NCBI GenBank assembly: GCA_016714975.1
Contig: JADKBR010000013.1
Location: forward strand, 1 to 22,015
Origin: Candidatus Dechloromonas phosphorivorans
GTDB taxonomy: Bacteria; Pseudomonadota; Gammaproteobacteria; Burkholderiales; Rhodocyclaceae
Direction: 5' to 3'
Length of the DNA stretch: 22,015 nt
The notes under the pieces were generated by a model. The model searched no databases. It was not told the origin of the DNA and saw only the letters and a list, made by a program, of their open reading frames with translations. The translations under genes and the position numbers were made by a program. Below are positions 1 to 6,406 of this stretch, piece after piece (the first letter of the stretch is position 1; each line of letters begins with the position of its first letter).

Positions 1-53
1 CCGAACTCCCGCAACAGGTCCCGCAGCGGGAGCAACGGCCCGACACGAACCAT
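1..53 (-). CDS. AraC-family transcriptional regulator, N-terminal fragment (runs off the window)
   Basis: Read on the minus strand from an ATG at 53-51, the first 17 residues begin MVRVGPLLPLRDLLREF. This resembles the opening of AraC regulators with the arabinose-binding-type N-terminal domain, the same family as the gene at 13619-14680. The rest lies outside the window, so neither the DNA-binding domain nor the ligand can be seen. It is divergent from the ppk2 gene across about 276 bases and could regulate it, but nothing in the sequence proves this. The call rests on 17 residues only; a different protein with a similar start is possible. Confidence 0.45.
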   Translation of the reverse strand, partial: MVRVGPLLPLRDLLREF

Positions 54-329
54 TCCGTTTCGCGGCGCCGGATACCAATAAGGGGTTGCGGGGCGGTCGC
101 CATGTCGTGAGCCAGTTGCAATGTCGAGAAGAGTGTAATAATTGTCGTGTTGTGTGTATAGAATTGACGGGGCGAGGAGTAGGATGAAAAACGAAAGGAA
201 GCGCAAGCTGTTTGCCTGGGCCGGCGCTTCAAGACGATAGCGAGGCCGGATCCGGTTTGCCGGCTTTCGGGCGGCGGCCCATCATGGAACCGTTGGCGCC
301 GCGCCAGGCATTCATTCAAGGAGATCGAG
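54..329. promoter_or_regulatory. Divergent intergenic region upstream of ppk2
   Basis: This stretch separates the minus-strand AraC start from ppk2. It is AT-richer at 131-165 than its surroundings and holds TATAGAAT at 157-164, a possible -10 element, but no convincing -35 lies 16-18 bases upstream. An 18-codon open frame starts at ATG 184 behind a good ribosome-binding sequence (GAGGAG) and stops at 238-240; it could be a leader peptide or chance. A 10-bp palindrome CCGGATCCGG lies at 246-255. A clear Shine-Dalgarno (AAGGAGA) sits just before the ppk2 ATG at 330. Confidence 0.3.
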
Positions 330-1147
330 ATGGGCAAGAAGAAGGCAGGGAAGAAGCAGGCAACTCCCGTTGGCGAGAAGCTCGAGCCAGGGCATATGAA
401 AAGGAACTCGCGAAGCTGCACGTCGAACTAGTGAAGCTCCAGGAATGGGTCGTCGCCAAGGGCCTCAAGGTCTGCATCGTCTTCGAAGGGCGCGACGGCG
501 CCGGCAAGGGCGGCACCATCAAGGCCATCACCGAGCGCGTCAGCCCCCGCGTCTTCCGGGTCGTCGCCCTGCCGACGCCGACCGAGCGCGAAAAGACCCA
601 GATGTATGCGCAGCGCTACATGCCGCATTTTCCGGCGGCCGGCGAAATCGTCATCTTCGACCGCAGCTGGTACAACCGCGCCGGCGTCGAGCGTGTCATG
701 GGTTTCTGCAGCGACGACCAGGCCAGCCGCTTCCTCAATGTCGTGCCCGCTTTCGAGAAGCTGATGATCGAATCCGGCATCATCCTGCTCAAGTACTGGC
801 TCGAAGTCAGTCCCGAAGAGCAGACACGGCGCCTCGAACAGCGCATCGACGACGGGCGCAAGATCTGGAAGCTGTCGCCGATGGATCTCAAGTCCTACAG
901 CCGCTGGTACGACTACTCGCGGGCGCGCGACGAGATGTTCGAGAAGACCGACACGCCGTGGGCGCCCTGATACGTCGGCAAGTCGAACGACAAGAAGCGG
1001 GTGCGCCTGAACATCATCACCCACCTGCTGAGCAAGATTCCCTACGAGGAGATCAAGCGCGGCAAGATCGAACTGCCCAAGCGCCAGGCGCCTGGCAAGT
1101 ACAAGGAACCCGATTATCCTTACAAGTATTTGCCGGAAAAGTTCTGA
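330..1147 (+). pseudogene. ppk2: Polyphosphate kinase 2 (PPK2), one frameshift and one in-frame stop
   Basis: PPK2 moves phosphate between polyphosphate and nucleoside diphosphates in the cytoplasm. The start chosen is ATG 330 behind AAGGAGA; it opens MGKKKAGKKQ, a lysine-rich start usual in the family. The frame is lost at about 387-388, where one C seems missing, and resumes as AYEKELAKLHVEL. Clear PPK2 marks follow: the Walker A loop EGRDGAGKGGTIK, Walker B FDRSWYNR, and the C-terminal SPMDLKSYSRWYDYSRARDE. At 968-970 a TGA replaces the Trp expected after TPWAP; in the same frame the protein continues through SNDKKRVRLNII to PDYPYKYLPEKF and a stop at 1145-1147. With both defects repaired it is 272 residues, the normal length for a one-domain PPK2. 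The family is certain; whether the gene is broken in the organism or misread is not. A second, unlike PPK2 fragment lies at 3888-4151. Confidence 0.85.
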
Positions 1148-1225
1148 GGATCCAAGGGTGCGCGTAGCGGCGGACGTCTCGAGACCAGCGGGGGCTTGAC
1201 GGACTTGTAGGCAAAGGAACAGGGC

Positions 1226-2014
1226 ATGGGCATTCTCGATTGGTTCAAGCACCGGGCTGGCCATTTCGATACGGATCGGCTGTCCGAGGAGATGGTTCGA
1301 TGGGCGGTCGACAAAGCCGTCGAGCTGACCAATCCGCGGCTGAAACTCCCGCCGAACCTTCACAAACGTCTGGCACCCTCGGTCGAGACAACGATCAGGT
1401 TCCTGCAGGGACTGGTCAAGTCGCTTCCGGCCGTCCGGCGCATGTCGACCGGGACATGGTCTGCCGATGCGGCCTTGCGCGCATTTTTGTCTCGCCGTCG
1501 GACATGAAGGACGTACTCGCCCGCGCCGACGGCTTGCGCACGCTGTTCGAGAAGTTTCCTGAACTCGAAGAAGCTTACGGTTCTCGGCATGGCGTTCACC
1601 GAACAGCGGGTTTTCGGTCTGGGGCTGCACGGGGAGATGGTCCAGCGTGGTGTGGCGCAGCTGACGGTGAACTTTTCCGACCACAAGCCGCGACTGTGTG
1701 GCCCCGATGAAGCGGTCTTGCGCCGCGTCATCGGGGTCGAGATTTTCGAATATCTCATTTCACGGGCCTTGTCGGAGATTGGTGCAGAACGCAGCGAGCG
1801 CCAGGAACTGCAGGCAAACCGGTCACTGATCCGGGCACGCCTCCGGTTGCTGCAGCAACACGGTCCGGGCCTGGGGTCGATGTTGGGCGAGGCGCCGGCG
1901 GACGCCAGTCAGCAGGCCCGACTCGAGGCGGAACTGCTCGATAACGAGCGGCAACTGGAGACCATGGGCGGCGGTGAGGCAGTGATGGAGGGCGAACTCG
2001 AAATGAACCATTGA
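1226..2014 (+). pseudogene. Conserved-looking hypothetical protein, two compensating frameshifts
   Basis: I do not recognise a named family. Three pieces join into one protein: MGILDWFKHRAGHFDTDRLS onward in one frame, then FVSPSDMKDVLARADGLRTL from about 1489, then MAFTEQRVFGLGLHGEMVQ from 1589 in the first frame again. The first shift falls in a run of five T (1484-1488), where a sixth would give AFFVSPSDM. The second lies near 1580-1588. Repaired, the product is about 262 residues, soluble, with no signal peptide. The stretch EIGAERSERQELQANRSL and the following residues look helical and could form a coiled coil. A start at 1226 is preceded by a weak purine stretch (AAAGGAACAGGG). It sits between ppk2 and the SulP gene on the same strand. 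It may be truncated at the C-terminus, since it ends abruptly after GGGEAVMEGELEMNH. Confidence 0.6.
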
Positions 2015-2078
2015 CTGATGACTACCCTGCTTTCTGGGGTCGCCGTGCGCTCGCTGCAGCTTACCGCTTCCAGCATGC

Positions 2079-2103
2079 CGGCTTCCGTCTGACCCGGAAG
2101 CCG
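2079..2103 (+). terminator. Strong hairpin between the hypothetical gene and the SulP gene
   Basis: CGGCTTCCG (2079-2087) pairs perfectly with CGGAAGCCG (2095-2103) around a seven-base loop. It starts 65 bases after the stop of the upstream gene and ends 70 bases before the SulP start. There is no T-run after it, so it is not a textbook intrinsic terminator; it could attenuate, stabilise an mRNA end, or be an operator. Confidence 0.4.
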
Positions 2104-2173
2104 CTCCACGGGCACAACGACCGCCGACGGCTTTCTGCCGGCGGGATCATTTTCTGGGCAGGAGAGCGGCACC

Positions 2174-3844
2174 ATGACGCATAAAGCTGGTGCGACAGGC
2201 GCCGCAGGTAGTGGCACGGGGGGCTTGCGCCTCGACATCGTCGCCGGGCTGACGGCGGCGGCCGTGGTCCTGCCCAAGGCGATGGCCTATGCAACCGTAG
2301 CCGGGCTGCCGGTGGCCGTCGGCCTTTACACCGCCTTCGTGCCGATGGTCATCTATGCCCTGCTCGGCTCGTCGCGGGTACTCAATGTCAGTTCGACGAC
2401 GACGCTGGCCATCCTGGCGGGAACCCAGCTCGGACTGGTGGTGCCCGATGGCGACCCGGCCCTGTTGGTGACTGCCGGTGCCACGCTGGCCGCGCTGGTT
2501 GGCGTGATCCTGATCCTGGCCGGCGTGCTGCGCCTGGGTTTCGTCGCCAATTTCATCTCGACGCCGGTGCTGACCGGCTTCAAGGCCGGCATCGGCCTGG
2601 TCATCGTCCTCGACCAGGTGCCGAAACTGCTCGGCATCCACATTCACAAGGAAGGTTTCCTGCGGGACATCCTGAGCATTGCGCAGCAACTGCCGGAGAC
2701 TTCGCTTGTCACGCTGGCCGTCGCGGCTGCGACGCTGATCGTGCTGATCGGCATGGAATGGCGCTGGCCGCATTCGCCGGCGCCCCTGGTTGCCGTCGGC
2801 GGCGGCATCGCGGCAGTCTGGCTGCTTGGCCTGCCGGCCCTGGGCGTGTCGACCGTGGGTCTCATCCCGCAGGGGCTGCCGTCGCTGACGCTGCCCGACA
2901 TCGACCTGGTCCAGCAACTCTTGCCCGGCGCGCTGGGCATTGCGCTGATGAGCTTCACCGAGTCGATCGCCGCCGGGCGCGCTTTCGCCGGACGCGATGA
3001 CCCGCCGGTCAATGCCAACCGCGAGTTGCTCGCCTCGGGGGCGGCCAATCTCGGTGGCGCATTGCTCGGCGCCATGCCGGCCGGCGGCGGTACCTCGCAG
3101 ACGGCCGTGGTGCGAGCGGCCGGCGGACGCACGCAGAAGGCCTCGCTGGTCACCGCCGGGGTGGCGGCGGCGACGATGCTGCTGCTGGCGCCGGTGCTCG
3201 GCCTGCTGCCGCACGCGACGCTGGCGGCGGTGGTCATCGTCTACTCGGTCGGGCTGATCCAGCCGGCCGAGTTCGCCGCGATCCGCAAGGTGCGGACAAT
3301 GGAGTTCCGCTGGGCGCTCATCGCCGGCATCGGGGTGCTGGCGTTGGGCACCCTGCAGGGCATCGTCGTGGCGATCATCGTCTCGCTGATCGGCCTGGCA
3401 AGCCAGGAGGCGCGCCCGCAACTACATGTGATCGGACGCAAGAGGGGTGCCGACGTGCTGCGTCCACTGTCGCCCGAGCATCCGGACGACGAAACCTTTC
3501 CCGGCCTGCTGATCGTCCGTCCCGAGGGGCGCATCTTCTTCGTCAACGCGCAACTGGTCGCCGAGGGCATCAGCGCGCTGGTCGACGAGCACAAGCCGCG
3601 GGTGCTCGTCCTCGACATGAGCCGGGTGCCGGATATCGAGTATTCGGCGCTACAGGCGCTGATTGAGGGCGAGCGGCGGGCAACCGAGCGCGGCGCGACG
3701 CTCTGGCTCGCCGGGCTCAACCCCGGCGTGCTGGAGGTCGTGCGAAACTGTGGCCTGGCCGACCGCCTGGGAAGGGAACGCCTGCTGTTCAATGACCGCG
3801 TGGCGATCGAACGCTACCTGGCGCTGCCATCGGCTGGACCGTGA
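2174..3844 (+). CDS. SulP-family (SLC26-type) anion transporter with C-terminal STAS domain
   Basis: This is an intact 556-residue inner-membrane transporter. The family carries sulfate, bicarbonate or other anions, usually with H+ or Na+; the substrate cannot be read from the sequence. The N-terminal membrane part shows the SulP signature around VLPKAMAYATVAGLPVAVGL (residues 32-51), then many hydrophobic helices up to about residue 410, including the SFTESIAAGRAFA and GGGTSQTAVVRAAGGRT regions typical of the core domain. A STAS regulatory domain follows (about residues 440-550), with LVLDMSRVPDIEYSALQALIEGE as its characteristic strand-helix unit. The start ATG 2174 has AGGAGAG at 2159-2165. 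No frameshift is seen, in contrast to its neighbours. Lying between two PPK2 genes, it might serve anion supply, but no phosphate specificity is shown. Confidence 0.93.
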   Translation: MTHKAGATGAAGSGTGGLRLDIVAGLTAAAVVLPKAMAYATVAGLPVAVGLYTAFVPMVIYALLGSSRVLNVSSTTTLAILAGTQLGLVVPDGDPALLVTAGATLAALVGVILILAGVLRLGFVANFISTPVLTGFKAGIGLVIVLDQVPKLLGIHIHKEGFLRDILSIAQQLPETSLVTLAVAAATLIVLIGMEWRWPHSPAPLVAVGGGIAAVWLLGLPALGVSTVGLIPQGLPSLTLPDIDLVQQLLPGALGIALMSFTESIAAGRAFAGRDDPPVNANRELLASGAANLGGALLGAMPAGGGTSQTAVVRAAGGRTQKASLVTAGVAAATMLLLAPVLGLLPHATLAAVVIVYSVGLIQPAEFAAIRKVRTMEFRWALIAGIGVLALGTLQGIVVAIIVSLIGLASQEARPQLHVIGRKRGADVLRPLSPEHPDDETFPGLLIVRPEGRIFFVNAQLVAEGISALVDEHKPRVLVLDMSRVPDIEYSALQALIEGERRATERGATLWLAGLNPGVLEVVRNCGLADRLGRERLLFNDRVAIERYLALPSAGP

Positions 3845-3887
3845 CGGTCACGGCCGGCGCGCGCCGGGCGGAGGTGCCGATGCCTCG

Positions 3888-4151
3888 TCAGAAGACTTCC
3901 TTGACGCGATCCACTTCATGCACCGGTTCGATGTACTTGCCCGCCGCCTGGCGCTTGGGCAGGTGGACCTTTTCGCGCGGTGCCTCCTTGTAGGGGATGC
4001 GCGCCAGGAGGTCGGTGATGATGTTGAGGCGGGCGCGCTTCTTGTCGTTCGAGTCGGCCACGGTCCACGGCGCCCAGTGGGTATGCGTGAACTTGAACAT
4101 GTCGTCGCGCGCCCGCGAGTAGTCGAACCAGCGCGAATACGACTTGAGGTC
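3888..4151 (-). pseudogene. ppk2: C-terminal fragment of a second polyphosphate kinase 2
   Basis: Read on the minus strand, the last 88 or so residues of a PPK2 are present: LDLKSYSRWFDYSRARDDMF, then HTHWAPWTVADSNDKKRARL, ending EPVHEVDRVKEVF and a TGA at 3890-3888. The Trp after HWAP that is a stop in the first ppk2 is intact here. Upstream of about 4151 the PPK2 match stops abruptly and the DNA becomes the middle of a DUF3141 gene on the other strand. The Walker A and B motifs are missing, so this fragment cannot be an active kinase. It differs from the copy at 330-1147 at many residues, so it is a paralogue and not a duplicate. Most likely it is the remains of a gene that once stood divergent to the DUF3141 gene. 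Confidence 0.82.
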
Positions 4152-5216
4152 CAACGGCGTCTTCGATGGCGCGTGGCTGGTGCAGAACTTCGAGAACCTC
4201 AATCCGGCCAACACCTTCTGGCAGAAGTACTACAACCTGTTCGCCAAGATCGACAGCGAGCCGTCGCGCTTCCTCGAGTTCGAGCGCTGGTGGGGCGGGT
4301 TCTACCTGCTGAACCGCGAGGAAATCGAGTGGATCACGCAGAACCTGTTGGTGGGCAACAAGCTGTGGACCGGCGGCATCCGTTCGAATGCCGGCCGCTA
4401 TCTCGACCTGCGCGAGATCCGGGCGCCGATCATCCTGTTTGCCTCGATGGGCGACAACATCACGCCGCCGGAATAGGCTTTCAACTGGGTCGCCGACATC
4501 TACGGCTCGACCGAGGAGATCAAGGCGCGCGGCCAGGTCATCGTCGGCCTGCTGCACAAGGATGTCGGCCATCTCGGCATCTTCGTCTCAGGTGCCGTCG
4601 CGCGGAAGGAGCACGCGCAGATCCCTGGCGGCAGGTGGAGAAGATGGACTCGGAATTCATCGTCGCCTCGCTCGACTATTACCGCGACGTCCGCAATGCG
4701 CTGAGCGAGGCGTCCTTCTTCGAGCTCTACGGCAACATGTTCGCCTTGCGCGCGTACGAGACCGACATGCAGCGCGAGCTGCCCGCCGTCGAGCCGCGGC
4801 AACTGCCCGAGGTCAGGGCGGCGCTGGGCGAGATCGGCAAGGGCGGCTTTGCCGAGGCGGCAGCGCGCATCGGCTTCATCCTGCAAAGGAAGGGCAAGCC
4901 ACTGCCGCTATCACGGCTCGAGATGCGCGCCGATCTGGCGAGGAAGCACCGCGCCCTGCTGCCGGCCGGTACGCCGGACCAGCTCAGGCGCATCCGGGGC
5001 GTCCAGGAACTCATCGTCCGCTTCGAACCGGAGCAGGCACTGGCGACGCTGCCGGCCCTGCTCGCCGACCCGGCGGATCGTGCCAGGATGCTTGCGCTGG
5101 TCGACGCTGTCGTGGCGGATGTTGCCGCCAGCGGCCAGGAAACGACCGCCGGGCAGGCGCTGGCGCTGGAACGCGTGCGCGCCGTCCTGGCTGTCCCGGA
5201 GGGCGCCGGCGGCTAG
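4152..5216 (+). pseudogene. DUF3141 protein (PHA-synthase-like alpha/beta hydrolase), 5' truncated with internal deletion and stop
   Basis: The family is cytoplasmic, related in fold to polyhydroxyalkanoate synthases, and usually about 750 residues or more. Only parts remain. From 4152 the frame reads GVFDGAWLVQNFENLNPANT, then FLEFERWWGGFYLLNREEIE, then APIILFASMGDNITPPE, the loop with the probable catalytic Asp. A TAG at 4474-4476 replaces the Gln expected here. The frame continues AFNWVADIYGSTEEI to LLHKDVGHLGIFVS, with the probable catalytic His, and VARKEHAQI. At about 4617-4640 it jumps frame to QVEKMDSEFIVASLDYYRDV, the C-terminal domain, which runs intact to 5216. An estimated 150-200 family residues are missing at that jump. 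The N-terminal half, with the nucleophile, is lost at the junction with the PPK2 fragment. The product cannot be active as read. Confidence 0.78.
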
Positions 5217-5228
5217 TTGCGGTCGCCC

Positions 5229-5250
5229 CCCGCAATGCGGGCAAATTGCC
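5229..5250 (+). repeat. Two adjacent small palindromes upstream of fabI
   Basis: CCCGC (5229-5233) pairs with GCGGG (5237-5241) around AAT. It is overlapped by the 11-base palindrome GGCAAATTGCC (5240-5250). Both lie in the 68-base gap between the DUF3141 stop and the fabI start. The first could be a weak terminator stem without T-run; the second has the shape of an operator. No regulator can be named. Confidence 0.3.
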
Positions 5251-5284
5251 ACCGAACGGTGTGGATTCGAACAAGGCGGAGAGA

Positions 5285-6068
5285 ATGTCCAGGAAGAAGG
5301 AACGCACGCCCGTGCTGACGGGCAAGAAGGCGCTAATCGTCGGCATCGCCAATGACAATTCGATCGCCTATGGCTGCGCCAAGGCATTCAACGAACTGGG
5401 CGCCGACCTTGCCATCACCTACCTCAACGAGAAGGCGAAGCCGCATGTCGAGCCGCTGGTGGCCGGTCTCAACACGCAGATCTTCGCGCCGCTCGATGTC
5501 TCGCGACCGGGCGAACTCGAGGACCTTTTCCAGCGGATCAGGAAGGAATGGGGGCACCTCGACATCCTGGTGCACTCGATCGCCTCGGCGAAGAAGGAAG
5601 ACATCAAGGGCAACCTCGTCGACTGCTCGGCCGACGGCTCCGCGCTGGCGACGGATATTGCGGTGCATTCGTTCATCCGCATGGCCTGCTGGCGGCGCCG
5701 CTGATGAAGGACGGCGGCACGATGTTCGCGATGAGCTACCTCGGCGCGCGCAAGGTCATCCCCACTACAACGTGATGGGCCCGGTCAAGGCGGCCCTCGA
5801 AGCGTCCTGCCGCTACCTCGCCTACGAACTCGGGCCGAAGAAGATCCGCGTCCATGCGATCTCGCCGGGGCCGCTGAAGACGCGGGCCGCCTCGGGCCTC
5901 AAGGACTTCGACCGGCTGATCAACCAGGCGATCGACCGCGCGCCGGTCGGCGAAGTGGTCGACATCATGGACGTCGGCTTCGCCTGCGCCTACCTGGCGA
6001 CGCCCTATGCGCGGCGCCTGACCGGCGAGACGCTCTAAGTCGATGGCGGCGTGAATATCATGGCATGA
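5285..6068 (+). pseudogene. fabI: Enoyl-[acyl-carrier-protein] reductase FabI, two frameshifts and one in-frame stop
   Basis: FabI reduces enoyl-ACP with NAD(P)H in the last step of each fatty-acid elongation round. It starts at ATG 5285 behind GGAGA. The short-chain dehydrogenase nucleotide loop reads GIANDNSIAYGCAKAF; HSIASAKKEDIKG follows. One C seems missing at 5685-5686 (IRMA to LLAAPLMKDGG) and another in the C-run 5760-5763 (VIP to HYNVMGPVKAALEAS). The catalytic Tyr and Lys, six residues apart as Y-NVMGPV-K, are both present. ISPGPLKTRAASG follows. A TAA at 6036-6038 stands where Tyr is expected before VDGG; the frame then runs VDGGVNIMA to a stop at 6066-6068. Repaired length is 261 residues, normal for the family. 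Some conserved positions differ in SADGSALATDIAVHSF. In related genomes, as I recall them, FabI often sits near a DUF3141 gene, as here. Confidence 0.82.
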
Positions 6069-6406
6069 GGCGCTGGGGCTGCCCGCCGGTTAAGGCGTTT
6101 ATGCCGGGCCGGGCCACGTGGAAGCATTCCCGGCACAATTGAAACGATCTGTCATTTGACGGTAATCGAGGAGCGATCCGTGTGATGCTCATGGCCGATT
6201 CACGGTGGCTGGAATGCCCGGGATCGCGGCTGCCGCGTTGGCGATCGCCACCAGTGCAATCATCATCGCGGCAGCGATGTACCACGCGCTGGACAGCGGA
6301 CGGGGGAGGATGGTGGGAACGCGGGCAACGTGTGTCGCTATCAATATCAGGTGCGTAAGTATCCCCGCACAACATTGGCGAGTCCACCACGCACTCGCCT
6401 GGCCGC
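6069..6406. other. Intergenic stretch between fabI and the patatin gene, no convincing gene
   Basis: The two flanking genes converge here. TGCCGGG (6102-6108) and CCCGGCA (6129-6135) form a seven-base inverted repeat with a 20-base loop, a possible weak terminator. On the minus strand a hydrophobic frame ends at 6189 (IAAAMMIALVAIANAAAAI) and overlaps by ATGA a 44-codon frame (MSITRIAPRL) that runs to 6058 into the fabI end. Neither has a good start signal, and I treat both as chance. CGCCT and AGGCG flank the patatin stop codon at about 6397-6414. Confidence 0.35.

Noticed and set aside
428..1684. A 418-codon minus-strand open frame over ppk2 and the hypothetical gene
   Set aside because: It mirrors the PPK2 coding sequence in antisense and has no recognisable domain.
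2147..3421. A 424-codon minus-strand frame opposite the SulP gene
   Set aside because: It is rich in Gln, Arg, Asp and His, as expected from the complement of a membrane-protein gene, and it lacks a plausible start.
968..6038. Stop-codon recoding (TGA as Trp, or TAG/TAA readthrough)
   Set aside because: Three different stops replace three different residues, and intact genes here use TGA, TAG and TAA as normal ends, so no single reassignment explains it.
6058..6340. Two small minus-strand frames with an ATGA overlap downstream of the patatin gene
   Set aside because: There is no ribosome site, no clear start for the first, and the second runs into the end of fabI; likely chance.
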